Source: Gammaproteobacteria bacterium (GTDB taxonomy: Bacteria > Pseudomonadota > Gammaproteobacteria > Enterobacterales > Alteromonadaceae). Taken from it: a DNA stretch of 64,000 bases. The first letter of the stretch is position 1; every line of letters starts with the position of its first letter. The stretch covers positions 1 to 64,000 of the forward strand of contig JAHJZX010000006.1 of NCBI GenBank assembly GCA_018826295.1, given 5' to 3'. Under the pieces are notes generated by a model that did not search any database, was not told the DNA's origin, and saw nothing but the letters and a program-made list of their open reading frames with translations. The translations under genes and the position numbers were made by a program. Positions 27,537-37,188 of the stretch are shown here, one piece after another.

Positions 27537-30500
27537 TCAGGGCTTAATATCAGCCGCTATAGGTGCCGTTAACGGCTCGGCATTTAACGGTGCCACCGGT
27601 TGTTGTTGCAGTTTTTGCTGCAAATAATCAATCGCCTGCAACAGCTGGGCGTCTTTACCGTTAAAGCGCTCATAGGGCAAATTGTCCACTTCCAGATCTG
27701 GCGTTACGCCATAACCTTCAATGATCCAGCGGCCATCCATCGCAAACTGAGCGGTTTCGGCCACCCTGGCCATGCCGTTGTCGGCCAGCCGGTTGCGGCC
27801 AGATAACCAGACACCGGCACCGGCAGTGCGCTTACCAATCAGCGGGCCTAAGCCGAGCGCTTTTACGCCGGCAGAGAAGGTTTCACCATCGGAGTATGTA
27901 AGCTGGTCCGTTAGTACCACTAAATGACCGCGAAAGGTTTGCTGCATATTGGTATAAGCTGCACCCTGTGTTGGCTGCCAGAATGCCCAGGTCCGGCGCA
28001 ACAGCTTTTCAATCAGCCAGCTATCAATATTGCCACCACGGTTGCGTCGTACATCAATGATTAAACCCGCTTTATCATAATGGGCATAAAATTCACGGGC
28101 AAAGTTGGCAATATCATTAGGACCCATTGCATACAAATGCAGGTAGCCAAACTGGTTATTACTGGCTGTGGCCACACTTTGCTGATTACCGACCACCCAA
28201 TCCTGATAGCGTAACTGACTGTTCTGACCTGCACTTACCGGCTCGACAACCGTTTGCCATTGCTGTTTATCGCGCTTTAAGCTTAACAATACCTGTTTAC
28301 CAGCCTGATTACGCAGTAGCTCAGTTAATCCGGCCAGATCAGTAACAGCTTTGCCGTTAATAGCGGTCAGGGTATCGCCTTCGCGGGCATTAACACCAGG
28401 TTTCGCCAGTGGCGCCGCCAGTGCCGGTACTTCAGCATCGGTTCGATAAATGTGCTTGATAAGCAAACCATCTTTTACCGGGCTAAACTCGGCGGCCAGA
28501 CTGGCTGCTTTAGCCCCGGCGTCGTCATCGCGATACTCGCCACCGCGCACTTGCGAATGCAGTGCATTCAGTTCGCCCATCATCTGGGCAAAAATATCGT
28601 CAAGCTCATGCCTATCGGTTACCCGTTGCAACAGCGGTTGATATTTCGCTTTGCTGGCAGCCCAGTCCAAACCGCGCATACCTTTATCAAACAGAAAGTC
28701 GCGATGCATACGCCAGCCATCGGCAAACATTTGTTGCCACTCTTGTACCGGGTTAATACTCAACTGCCAACTGCCGATGTTTAGTTTATGTTTATTCAGC
28801 TCAGAGGGGGCTTTAGCTCCGGCGTCAACCACATACATGTCGCCGGCGCCCTGACTGGCGTGCTTGCGCATAAACAGCTTTTTGCCATTTGCGGCCAGTT
28901 GGAAGTCACTGATATCACTGGCGAACACTTCGGCATTGGCTTCTGTCCGGCTAAATTCAATCTGTTTTAACACTGGTTTAGCGCCAGCGCTGCTGTCGCG
29001 TTCCAGCAAATACAGCCGTTTATCATTGGCTGCCAACTGGCTATAGTTACCCGATGCCAGCGGCACCTGCCACAGACGCGCGCTTAAACCGTCCCAGTCG
29101 ACTAAGCGGCCTTTTTTTGCACTGCGGCTTTCTTTGGCGGCTTTATCATCGCAGTTGTCCAGCTCTTGCTCTGGCCGGAAGGCAAAACAAGCCTGCTGCT
29201 TTAAACTGACAGCAAAGAGCTGACTGCGCTTGTCAAACATAGGCCCCAGATTACGATCGCCCCACGGGTGTCCCGGTGTCGCCGTAAATTGGCGGTTAGA
29301 AATAAAATACAGCCACAAGCCGTCCGGGCTGAACGCCGGTGCATAGGCGTCGTATTTATCAGAAGTAATTACCGCACTTTGCTGCTCTGTCAGGCTGTAC
29401 AACACCACCTGAGCGCGGCTTTGCCGTGACGGGTTTAAGGTAAATGCCAACAATTTGCTGTCGGCCGACCAGCTAATATCGTCATAGGCCGATAACCCAA
29501 TGCCGCCAGTGTAAATTTTACTATTACGCCCGCTTGGCAGATGTAACAGCCACAAATCGCCATTTTTGTCATCATGGGCCAGATAGTCACCGTCGGGTGA
29601 TAATCGAAGCTGCCAGCGATGCACACTGCCATCGGTAGTAAGTTGTTTGGCGTTGTCTGAACCGTCTGCGGCAAAACGCCAAATCTCATGCTCGCCACTG
29701 TGGTCATTAATGGCGTACACCCAATTACCGTCTTTGGATAATACGGCCTCGCGTGAGCGGCTGCCGACAGGCGTGCTAATTTGCACCAGCCGCTGTTTAC
29801 CCTGCATGGCTAACGCAAGTTGGCTGCGCGCTGTCACCAGCACCTTGTCGCTGTCATCCTGCTGCGCCTGATAATAGGCCGAATTAAAATACTGCAAAGG
29901 CTTGGCAATTATCCGCTCGCGCTGCTGCACTAAGTCCGACTGAATTTGCACGGGCAAAGTGCGGCTTTTACCATCAGCAAGTTGCAACAGCTGCAAATCG
30001 GCACCTAACTGATATAACACCTGGCCGTTTGACACGCTGATACGACCAATACGCCAGTCTTTATGATAACTGTGCTGGGTAAAATCGCCGCCTGTTGCCG
30101 CCACAGACCAGATATTGCTGTTGCCATCGGCGTCACTGACAAAATAGACCCGGCCCTGGTAAAACACCGGCTGGCTGATGCTGCCTTTGTGGCCGCTACT
30201 TAGCAGCGTGGCTTCTGCTTTACTGCCCAGCGTCCAGCGCCACAGTTCACCCATAGCACCGCCACGATACACTTTGCTGTTATCGCCAGTTAATTGCAGG
30301 CCAAAACGGGTAAAGAACACCGTGCCACCCTGCTCGTCTATGCTGCCAGCTGAAGCGTCGGCCAGCGGCAAGGTGTCAGTTTTCAGGCTTTGTGGATCGA
30401 CTGTTTTTAACAGCCAGTAGTTGGCCGGTCCGGCTGCGCTGTCGGTGGCATATAAAATACGGCCGTCTGCCAGCCATTGCTGAATACGCACCCGGCTGTT

Positions 30501-30815
30501 TTCGAAACTAATACGTTTGGCCACACCACCGGACAGCGGCATCAGGTATATTTCGCTGGCGCCGTCATAGTCAGCAACAAATGCCAGTGCTTTGCCATCG
30601 GGCGACAACAAAGGTTGCGATTCTTGCACCAAATGGCTGCTTAGGCGGCGGGCTGTCAGATCGCCAAGCGTGGCCTGCCATAAATCACCTTCAGCAGTAA
30701 AAACCAGTTGATCCTGCTGCAGCACAGGTGAGCGATAATAACCCTGCACGGCATGCAGCGGCAAAGACAGCAGGCTAAGTAAGCTGGCACTTAGCAAGGA
30801 ATAGCGTAGTTTCAT
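27537..30815 (-). CDS. Tricorn-like S41 family protease, exported
   Basis: A 1092-residue protein with signal peptide MKLRYSLLSASLLSLLSLPLHA. It starts with WD40-like/TolB beta-propeller blades (PLLSPDGKALAFVADYDGASEIYLMPLSGG; LSPDGDYLAHDDKNGDLWLLHLPSG; FSPDGLWLYFISNRQF). Next come a core domain, a PDZ domain (DTLTAINGKAVTDLAGLTELL) and the S41 protease with the nucleophile in LTYSDGETFSAGV. This is the order of tricorn proteases, which degrade peptides, but with an export signal, so it is likely periplasmic. It follows the aminotransferase gene by about 100 bases and ends at a shared terminator. Confidence 0.93.
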   Translation of the reverse strand: MKLRYSLLSASLLSLLSLPLHAVQGYYRSPVLQQDQLVFTAEGDLWQATLGDLTARRLSSHLVQESQPLLSPDGKALAFVADYDGASEIYLMPLSGGVAKRISFENSRVRIQQWLADGRILYATDSAAGPANYWLLKTVDPQSLKTDTLPLADASAGSIDEQGGTVFFTRFGLQLTGDNSKVYRGGAMGELWRWTLGSKAEATLLSSGHKGSISQPVFYQGRVYFVSDADGNSNIWSVAATGGDFTQHSYHKDWRIGRISVSNGQVLYQLGADLQLLQLADGKSRTLPVQIQSDLVQQRERIIAKPLQYFNSAYYQAQQDDSDKVLVTARSQLALAMQGKQRLVQISTPVGSRSREAVLSKDGNWVYAINDHSGEHEIWRFAADGSDNAKQLTTDGSVHRWQLRLSPDGDYLAHDDKNGDLWLLHLPSGRNSKIYTGGIGLSAYDDISWSADSKLLAFTLNPSRQSRAQVVLYSLTEQQSAVITSDKYDAYAPAFSPDGLWLYFISNRQFTATPGHPWGDRNLGPMFDKRSQLFAVSLKQQACFAFRPEQELDNCDDKAAKESRSAKKGRLVDWDGLSARLWQVPLASGNYSQLAANDKRLYLLERDSSAGAKPVLKQIEFSRTEANAEVFASDISDFQLAANGKKLFMRKHASQGAGDMYVVDAGAKAPSELNKHKLNIGSWQLSINPVQEWQQMFADGWRMHRDFLFDKGMRGLDWAASKAKYQPLLQRVTDRHELDDIFAQMMGELNALHSQVRGGEYRDDDAGAKAASLAAEFSPVKDGLLIKHIYRTDAEVPALAAPLAKPGVNAREGDTLTAINGKAVTDLAGLTELLRNQAGKQVLLSLKRDKQQWQTVVEPVSAGQNSQLRYQDWVVGNQQSVATASNNQFGYLHLYAMGPNDIANFAREFYAHYDKAGLIIDVRRNRGGNIDSWLIEKLLRRTWAFWQPTQGAAYTNMQQTFRGHLVVLTDQLTYSDGETFSAGVKALGLGPLIGKRTAGAGVWLSGRNRLADNGMARVAETAQFAMDGRWIIEGYGVTPDLEVDNLPYERFNGKDAQLLQAIDYLQQKLQQQPVAPLNAEPLTAPIAADIKP

Positions 30816-30917
30816 TCAGGCCTCGGATTTTATTTAGTGTTTATAATGAGTACTTTGCTGCTTCAAATTAGCAGAAGCAGCAAGGTACACCAAATAAAAA
30901 CGGCCAGATGCCAAATA

Positions 30918-32054
30918 TTAATGATTAGTTAAAACGTCTGCCAGAGCCTTTAAGCACAAGGCGATATTTTCACGCCGTGCGCCATAGCCCATCAGGCCAA
31001 TACGCCAGGCTTTACCGGCTAAATCCCCCAGGCCGGCACCAATTTCCAGGTTGTATTGCTCAAGCAATTGCCGGCGCACTGCGGCGTCATCAACACCAGA
31101 TGGTATATAGACACTGTTAAGCTGTGGCAGCCGGTGCGGCTCTGCTACGACAAACTTAAGCTCTAACTCAGTTAAGCCGTGCTTTAACAGCTGATGCATA
31201 TCACGGTGGCGTTGCCAGCTTTGCTCCAGCCCTTCGCTGGCTAGCTGACGCAATGATTCATGCAAAGCATAAAGCGCATTAACCGGCGCCGTATGGTGGT
31301 AACTGCGCTTGGCGCCACCACTCCAATAATTCATTACCAGGCTTTGATCTAAAAACCAGCTTTGCACCGGTCGCGTGCGCGCTTTGATCCGTGCAACCGC
31401 TTTGGCTGAAAAGGACACCGGTGACAAACCCGGTACACAGGATAAACATTTCTGGCTACCGGAATAAATGGCATCTATGCCCCACTCATCCACTTTTAGC
31501 TCAACCCCGCCTAACGAGGTTACCGCATCGACAATAGATAAACAGCCATACTGCTGAGCCAGCGCACAGAGTGTTTTGGCATCCGAAAGTGCGCCTGTTG
31601 AGGTTTCAGCATGCACAAAGGCGAGAAATTTCGCCTGCGGATTGGCTTTTAGCGCGTCTTCTACCTGCTGTGGATTTACCGGCTCGCCCCAGGCGTTGTC
31701 TACTACTATAGCGCTGGCGCCGCAGCGTTCGACGTTTTGCCGCATCCGCTCACCAAAGACGCCATTACGGCAAACAATAACCGTATCGCCGGGTTCCAGT
31801 AAGTTAACAAAACAGGTTTCCATGCCGGCGCTACCGGGTGCCGATACCGCCAGTGTCATATCGTTTTCGGTTTGAAAGGCATACTGCAGCAACTGTTTTA
31901 GCTCATCCATCATGCCGATAAACAGCGGGTCAAGATGGCCGACGGTAGGTTTAGCCTGCGCGGCCAGTACTTGCGGATAAACATCCGACGGCCCCGGCCC
32001 CATTAAAATTCGCCGCGGAGGTAAAAAAGCAGAAATCACGGGTGGCTTATTCAT
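30918..32054 (-). CDS. Class V aminotransferase, alanine/serine-glyoxylate type
   Basis: A 378-residue PLP enzyme of the AGXT/PucG/serine-glyoxylate group. MGPGPSDVYPQVL and VGHLDPLFIGMMDE near the start are family signatures. APGSAGMETCFVNLLEPGD binds the cofactor phosphate, and the PLP lysine lies in YSGSQKCLSCVPGLSPVS. Members transfer an amino group to glyoxylate from alanine, serine or ureidoglycine. No glyoxylate or purine genes are adjacent, so the donor cannot be fixed. It is divergent from the pepsin-like gene. Confidence 0.93.
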   Translation of the reverse strand: MNKPPVISAFLPPRRILMGPGPSDVYPQVLAAQAKPTVGHLDPLFIGMMDELKQLLQYAFQTENDMTLAVSAPGSAGMETCFVNLLEPGDTVIVCRNGVFGERMRQNVERCGASAIVVDNAWGEPVNPQQVEDALKANPQAKFLAFVHAETSTGALSDAKTLCALAQQYGCLSIVDAVTSLGGVELKVDEWGIDAIYSGSQKCLSCVPGLSPVSFSAKAVARIKARTRPVQSWFLDQSLVMNYWSGGAKRSYHHTAPVNALYALHESLRQLASEGLEQSWQRHRDMHQLLKHGLTELELKFVVAEPHRLPQLNSVYIPSGVDDAAVRRQLLEQYNLEIGAGLGDLAGKAWRIGLMGYGARRENIALCLKALADVLTNH

Positions 32055-32190
32055 AGACTTTCCTTACTGTTCGTCTTTACACCTTAACAAATTCCTGGCA
32101 TCAGCTGGCCAATTTTGCATTAATAATCAGTATTCAACAGACAAATGCCAGTCAAGACGCTGGCAGTTAACCAGCTAACGGAACCTATTA

Positions 32191-33417
32191 ATGCCTACGC
32201 TATTACGCCTGCCAATAACTAATGTGTACGCCAACGGCGATTATACAGTCACTGTTTGTGTCGGTAGCGAAGCTCTGCCGCTGCAATTGGTACTGGATAC
32301 CGGCAGCAGCACACTGGCACTGCACACTACAGCATACCAAACAGAACAAGATAGCGATCTGGTTACTACCAGCCTGGTGCAGGAAGTCATTTACGGCATA
32401 GGTGGCTGGGCGGGTGCTGTGGTGCAAACTTCAATGCAGTTACACGGCGATACCAGCCTGAACTTAGCAGAAAATTATATCGCCGTTGCTGCAGTCGGTG
32501 CTTTGGCGTCTACCAAAGCAGACGGTATTCTTGGTTTGGCCTATAAGCGGTTAAATCAGGCAACAGATATCAGCCAGTATCTACAGCAGCAACTCCCCCC
32601 GGCACAAAGCAGTCTGCCATGGCCATTTGCCAGCGGTAACGACACCCAGCTAAGCCAAATTCAGCAATTGTTGGCTGATTACCCCAAGCGCAACCTTTGC
32701 CCCTGGTTTAGCAATATTGCGCAAGCTGGCGTGGTAAATAACTGTTTTGCCTTTTATTGCCGACGCTCTTCCGTACACTACGCAAAAGATATGGCAACGC
32801 CGCAGCCGGACGATCCGTTAAATCAGGGCTGGTTTATTCTTGGTGGTGGCACCGGGCAAACTGATTTATATCAGGGTGAGTTTGACAATATCAGCGTGTT
32901 GCATGATGTTTACTACAATGTGCAACTTACAGCGCTGCAGGTTGATGAGTTGCCGCTACTACCTTGTGCTCCGGGTAACAACGACGATCTGGCCAATGGT
33001 TTTTTTGACACCGGCGCGTCTGCCATTTTGCTGCCCAATCCGCTTTACCAACAGCTATTGCAGCAACTTGCGCAATATAACCCGGCGCTGTCGCCAGTGT
33101 TACAGCAGCTGCCTGTTTTTAACGGCGTTGAACAAGGCATAGATGCCAAACTGGTAGAGCTGGCGCAGTGGCCGCCGTTACATTTTTACTTCGCCGGCGA
33201 CAACGGCAACACCGTTAAGCTAACCTGCCCGCCGGGCGATTACTGGCAGCACAATGCCCCCGCCTTTGGCTTGTGTAGCTTCAAATTAATACCGCAGTTT
33301 CCACATTTTGCCAGTCAGCACATTATCGGCTTACCACTGTTGTGTAACTACTACAGTATATTTGACCGTGCGGCGCATCATACCGGTATCATCCGTTGTG
33401 CTAAAGCCAGACGTTAA
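32191..33417 (+). CDS. Pepsin-like aspartic protease (family A1), apparently cytosolic
   Basis: This 408-residue protein has the full two-lobed pepsin pattern. The first catalytic motif is LVLDTGSST (Asp36) and the second FFDTGASAI (Asp273). The flap-like segment VIYGIGGWAGAVV carries the equivalent of pepsin Tyr75, ADGILGLAY follows, and the C-terminal IIGLPLLCNYYSIFD mirrors pepsin ILGDxFIRxYYTVFD. There is no signal peptide and no propeptide, since the mature-like domain begins at residue 8. Bacterial A1 enzymes such as the Shewanella shewasins share this layout. The Asp-Asp distance is about 50 residues longer than in pepsin because of a mid insertion. The substrate is unknown. Confidence 0.92.
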   Translation: MPTLLRLPITNVYANGDYTVTVCVGSEALPLQLVLDTGSSTLALHTTAYQTEQDSDLVTTSLVQEVIYGIGGWAGAVVQTSMQLHGDTSLNLAENYIAVAAVGALASTKADGILGLAYKRLNQATDISQYLQQQLPPAQSSLPWPFASGNDTQLSQIQQLLADYPKRNLCPWFSNIAQAGVVNNCFAFYCRRSSVHYAKDMATPQPDDPLNQGWFILGGGTGQTDLYQGEFDNISVLHDVYYNVQLTALQVDELPLLPCAPGNNDDLANGFFDTGASAILLPNPLYQQLLQQLAQYNPALSPVLQQLPVFNGVEQGIDAKLVELAQWPPLHFYFAGDNGNTVKLTCPPGDYWQHNAPAFGLCSFKLIPQFPHFASQHIIGLPLLCNYYSIFDRAAHHTGIIRCAKARR

Positions 33418-33491
33418 TTTTACCTACACCCGCCAGAGCTAACGGGTATAATGCGCGTTTTTGCGCTTAAGCGCCTAGTCGGAGCCCTGCT

Positions 33492-33833
33492 ATGAGTACT
33501 TTACCCGCCTGCCCGAAGTGTCAATCTGTGTATACCTATGAAGATGGTGCCCTGTTAATGTGCCCGGAATGTGGCCACGAATGGTCGGCTAATGCCGTTG
33601 CGGCCAGTGACGAAAACCCCATACGCGATAGCGCTGGCAACGTGCTGCAAGATGGTGACACGGTGACGGTGATCAAAGATTTAAAAGTAAAAGGCTCATC
33701 GTCGGTAGTGAAAATTGGCACCAAGGTGAAAAACATCCGCCTGGTAGAGGGCGACCACGATATCGACTGTAAAATTGATGGCTTTGGTGCCATGAGTTTA
33801 AAATCTGAATTTGTGCGTAAAGTGCAGGAGTAA
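33492..33833 (+). CDS. yjdM: YjdM (PhnA) family zinc-ribbon protein
   Basis: The 113 residues have an N-terminal zinc ribbon ([26 protein letters not shown]) and the C-terminal PhnA domain ([56 protein letters not shown]). E. coli YjdM was named phnA but is not required for phosphonate use, so its role remains unclear. No phosphonate genes are near. It is a single gene with its own strong terminator. Confidence 0.95.
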   Translation: MSTLPACPKCQSVYTYEDGALLMCPECGHEWSANAVAASDENPIRDSAGNVLQDGDTVTVIKDLKVKGSSSVVKIGTKVKNIRLVEGDHDIDCKIDGFGAMSLKSEFVRKVQE

Positions 33834-33863
33834 AAAAAGGGGCAGATTATTCTGCCCCTTTTT
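33832..33863. terminator. Bidirectional terminator between yjdM and htpX
   Basis: ggggcaga / tctgcccc form a perfect 8-bp stem extended by A-T pairs from the flanking A-run and T-run. It begins at the yjdM stop and lies 16 bases from the htpX stop. Confidence 0.9.
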
Positions 33864-33878
33864 CGTTTGACTCTTTAG

Positions 33879-34745
33879 TTAAAACTGCTGACTACGCAGC
33901 GCCGCTATACGTTTTTCCAGTGGCGGGTGGCTTAAAAACAGTTCTGATTTCTTCGCACCACCGGCAATTCCAAAGGCCATCATGCTGCCTTCAAGGCGGC
34001 TTTCGTGGTTGTATTTCAAGCGTTCCAGCGCCGCAATCATTTTACCCGGGCCGCCTTCAAGTTTGGCCGCACCGGCATCGGCCCGGTATTCACGCTGGCG
34101 TGAGAACCACATAACAATAATGCTGGCCAGCACACCAAACACCATTTCCAGCACGATAACGGTAGCAAAATAAGCCAAACCGCCACCCTGATTATTATTG
34201 CCGTTGTTATTGAGCATACCGGCCACTAAACGCGCCAGGAAGATGACAAAGGTATTTACCACGCCCTGAATTAATGTCAGCGTCACCATATCACCATTGG
34301 CAATATGCGACACCTCGTGTGCCAGCACCGCCTCGACTTCATCCTCGCGCATATTGCGCAATAAACCGGTGCTTACCGCTACCAGCGCATCGTTACGGTT
34401 CATGCCGGTGGCAAAGGCGTTCATCTCCGGTGAGTCATACACCGCTACTTCAGGCATACCGATACCGGCGGCTTTGGCCTGACGCGCCACTGTGGCCATT
34501 AGCCACTGCTCGGTGGCATTGCGCGGCTGCTCAATCACTACAGCACCGGTAGAGCGTTTAGCCATCCACTTTGACATTGCTAAGGATATAAAAGAGCCGC
34601 CAAAGCCGAACACCGCAGCAAATACCAGTAAACCGCCAATACTGCTGCGGTCAACACCCAGAAAACTGAAAACGATATTGAGCACTATGCTCAGCACCAA
34701 TATCACGGCCAGGTTAGTGGCTAAAAACAAAAATACTCTTTTCAT
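33879..34745 (-). CDS. htpX: Membrane zinc metalloprotease HtpX
   Basis: HtpX is an inner-membrane M48 protease that clears misfolded membrane proteins with FtsH. The 288 residues compare with 293 in E. coli. Two N-terminal helices ([47 protein letters not shown]) precede the catalytic [13 protein letters not shown]. Two further membrane segments follow, with the third zinc ligand in [13 protein letters not shown]. The gene stands alone. In other bacteria it is under Cpx or heat-shock control, but I cannot read such a site here. Confidence 0.98.
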   Translation of the reverse strand: MKRVFLFLATNLAVILVLSIVLNIVFSFLGVDRSSIGGLLVFAAVFGFGGSFISLAMSKWMAKRSTGAVVIEQPRNATEQWLMATVARQAKAAGIGMPEVAVYDSPEMNAFATGMNRNDALVAVSTGLLRNMREDEVEAVLAHEVSHIANGDMVTLTLIQGVVNTFVIFLARLVAGMLNNNGNNNQGGGLAYFATVIVLEMVFGVLASIIVMWFSRQREYRADAGAAKLEGGPGKMIAALERLKYNHESRLEGSMMAFGIAGGAKKSELFLSHPPLEKRIAALRSQQF

Positions 34746-34889
34746 ACTGCTTTACCTCAATTGGCTTGATGGGTTGAACTATATGGGCTGGCTGGCCGTT
34801 TTCAATCTTATCTGGCGGGTTAATTTGTAAGAAAAGGTGTCTGCAGTAGTGCTTTTGGCTACAATGGCCGCAACATGAAGGAGTTAGCC

Positions 34890-35591
34890 ATGCAATTATT
34901 ATTACTTAGCAGTTCGCGCGCCAACAACAGTGCTTATCTGGCACCTTATATCAGCTGGATTAAGCAGCATCTTCAGGCCACAGACGAGTTATTATTTATC
35001 CCGTACGCCGGTGTCAGTATCAGTTACGATGACTACCTGCACACGGTGCAACAGGCACTGGCACCGCATGGCATTAAAGTTAGCAGTATTCATCAATACC
35101 AGGATGCGCGTCAGGCTGTATTAAACGCCAAAGCTATCGCTGTCGGTGGTGGTAATACTTTCAAGCTGCTTTATCAGTTATATCAACAAGATATACTAAA
35201 TCTCATTAAGGAACGCGTAACCGAAAACATTCCCTATATTGGTTGGAGTGCCGGCTCAAACATTGCCGGAGCCACTATTCGTACCACCAATGATATGCCC
35301 ATTATTGAGCCGCCGTCGTTTAATGCGCTTAACCTGTTACCGCTGCAGCTAAACCCGCATTACACCGATTACCAACCAGAAGGCTTTCATGGTGAAACCC
35401 GCGATATGCGCCTGGCAGAATTTATGGCGTTAAACCCTGTTACACCTATTATTGCCCTGCCCGAAGGTAGTGCAATTAAACGCAGTGGCAACAGCCTGAC
35501 CTTGCTTGGTAGCGAGGGCGGCTATCTGTTTCTCGGCGGCAATAAAACGCCTCTGGCAGCGGATAGCGATTTAGCTGATTTCATGGAATAA
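34890..35591 (+). CDS. pepE: Dipeptidase E (alpha-aspartyl dipeptidase)
   Basis: PepE is a cytosolic S51 serine peptidase that hydrolyses Asp-X dipeptides. I start at MQLLLLSSSRANNSAYLAPY (34890), which has AAGGAG six bases upstream; the track ATG at 34875 includes the SD itself. The result is 233 residues (E. coli 229). The nucleophile is in IGWSAGSNIAGATI and the conserved histidine in LNPHYTDYQPEG. The gene stands alone, and an inverted-repeat element follows its stop. Confidence 0.96.
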   Translation: MQLLLLSSSRANNSAYLAPYISWIKQHLQATDELLFIPYAGVSISYDDYLHTVQQALAPHGIKVSSIHQYQDARQAVLNAKAIAVGGGNTFKLLYQLYQQDILNLIKERVTENIPYIGWSAGSNIAGATIRTTNDMPIIEPPSFNALNLLPLQLNPHYTDYQPEGFHGETRDMRLAEFMALNPVTPIIALPEGSAIKRSGNSLTLLGSEGGYLFLGGNKTPLAADSDLADFME

Positions 35592-35607
35592 ACAGCCTGT
35601 AATTAGC

Positions 35608-35714
35608 GGGAGCGGTCGGTTTGCTCTAAACCAACCGTTGAAGGCATGGATGCCTGAGTCGAGCCTACAGGGATGTATTCACGGCGTGTTGGTGTGGGCA
35701 AACCGGCTGCTCCT
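35608..35714. repeat. Inverted-repeat intergenic element between pepE and bioD
   Basis: GGGAGCGGTCGGTTTGC (35608-35624) is matched on the other strand by AGGAGCAGCCGGTTTGC (35698-35714), 14 of 17 identical, so the 107-base unit has terminal inverted repeats. Inside is a perfect small hairpin (aggcat-gg-atgcct) and a second complementary pair (accaac / gttggt). It carries no ORF and fills the whole convergent gap. It looks like a dispersed REP/MITE-like element, possibly serving as a terminator. I see no second copy in the window. Confidence 0.55.
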
Positions 35715-35720
35715 GACACC

Positions 35721-36395
35721 TTATATCAACTGCTTTGTCAAATCCTGCGCTAACTGCTGATACTGCGCCAGTTCTGGCGCAAAAGGCACTACCGCCAGGC
35801 AAGGTGCACTAATACGTTGCTGCAAATCAGCAATATTTTGCTCCAGCAACAGCATTTGCGGGTCAACGCAATTGGCGACCCAACCAATAAGCTTACAACC
35901 GCTACGCTCTATTTCGCGCACGCTGAGCATGGCATGGTTTAAACACCCCAGTTTGACGCCTACCACCAATAGCACCGGTAAACCATGCTCTGCCACCCAA
36001 TCAGCCAGATAGCGCTGCTGGTTTAGTGGCAATAACCAACCGCCAGCGCCTTCAATCAGCAAGTGTTCGATATTCTGGCTTTGCCAATGCAGCAAGGCAT
36101 TGTTTAACAGCGTTTCGTCTATCGGCTGTTGCTCGTTTACTGCGGCCAGATGCGGCGCTACCGGCGCCTGATAACAGATTGGATTTATATCTTCATAAGG
36201 TAACGCGATACCAGAATACTGTTGCAACAGTAACGCGTCACCATTTCGACCCTGCTCGTCAGCGCCCGCCGCTATTGGCTTTACACCCAATGCAGCGATA
36301 TTTAGCCCGCTAAACCCTTGCAACAGTAAACTGCTGATGTACGTCTTACCCGCATCGGTGTCGGTTGCGGTTATAAATAGCGCTTTAGCTGCCAT
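35721..36395 (-). CDS. bioD: Dethiobiotin synthetase
   Basis: BioD closes the ureido ring of dethiobiotin from 7,8-diaminopelargonate, CO2 and ATP. The 224 residues compare with 225 in E. coli. The P-loop is in ITATDTDAGKTYISSLL near residue 8, and LLIEGAGGWLLPL is the second conserved motif. Its start overlaps the end of bioC by 11 bases. It is the last gene of bioBFCD, followed only by the inverted-repeat element. Confidence 0.97.
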   Translation of the reverse strand: MAAKALFITATDTDAGKTYISSLLLQGFSGLNIAALGVKPIAAGADEQGRNGDALLLQQYSGIALPYEDINPICYQAPVAPHLAAVNEQQPIDETLLNNALLHWQSQNIEHLLIEGAGGWLLPLNQQRYLADWVAEHGLPVLLVVGVKLGCLNHAMLSVREIERSGCKLIGWVANCVDPQMLLLEQNIADLQQRISAPCLAVVPFAPELAQYQQLAQDLTKQLI

Positions 36396-37188
36396 GTTTT
36401 ACTCCGCTTATTATCAGCACCTGATAACTGGCCGGCAAACCCAGCATAGTACGGCGTGTCTCATAGGCTTGAGCCAGTTGTAGCCAGTAACCTTTGCCGG
36501 TTAAACCATTGCGCCGCCCCGCAACCTGATTTGCCCCCAGCAGTTTTAGTTCTCTGGCTAAGCTTTGTACATCGGGGTAATACAGCGGATAGCGCCGCAG
36601 TTCAAACTGCCAGTGCATAGCGTTAGCTGTTAACGCCGCCTGTTTAATAGCATCAACAGGAAAAAACCGGCTGACATGGGGATAACTGTCTAAACTGGCA
36701 AAGGCCTGCGCAAGCTCCGTCAGGGTGCCATCTACCAGGGTGGTGATAACTACTTTGCCGCCAGGGCTTAACACCCGGGCGATTTCAGCAAACACTGCAG
36801 CAGGCTCAGTGCACCACTGCAACATCAGGCTGGAAAATACCGTATCTACACTGCTATCGGCCAGTGGTAACTGCTGCGCATCCGCCTGCAAATAGCTTTG
36901 CGCCAGGGCGGCCTGTGCAGCCTTCTTTAACATGCCGGCGCTTAAATCCACTGCTGTGAAGCTGCTGCAGTGATCGGCAAAACGTGGGTGCAGCCAACCG
37001 GGGCCACAGCCCAGATCAAGCAAATGCCCGTTTTGCGCTTTTGGCAACATAGCTAATGCATCCAGTGCTACCTGCTGCTGTAACCGGGCACCTTGCATAT
37101 AGCTTTGACAGGCCGCGCTAAAACTATTGGCTACTTGTTGTTTAAACCCGCTGTTACTTTCTAACCTGGGGTGTATTACAGCACTCAT
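36385..37188 (-). CDS. bioC: Malonyl-ACP O-methyltransferase
   Basis: BioC methylates malonyl-ACP so the fatty-acid machinery can build pimeloyl-ACP methyl ester, the first biotin-specific step. The 267 residues have a SAM-binding LLDLGCGPGWLHPRF near residue 56, and FTAVDLSAGML and VFSSLMLQWC as in E. coli BioC. Start and stop overlap bioF (4 bases) and bioD (11 bases), showing tight coupling. The esterase partner (BioH or similar) is not in the window. Confidence 0.96.
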   Translation of the reverse strand: MSAVIHPRLESNSGFKQQVANSFSAACQSYMQGARLQQQVALDALAMLPKAQNGHLLDLGCGPGWLHPRFADHCSSFTAVDLSAGMLKKAAQAALAQSYLQADAQQLPLADSSVDTVFSSLMLQWCTEPAAVFAEIARVLSPGGKVVITTLVDGTLTELAQAFASLDSYPHVSRFFPVDAIKQAALTANAMHWQFELRRYPLYYPDVQSLARELKLLGANQVAGRRNGLTGKGYWLQLAQAYETRRTMLGLPASYQVLIISGVKHGS

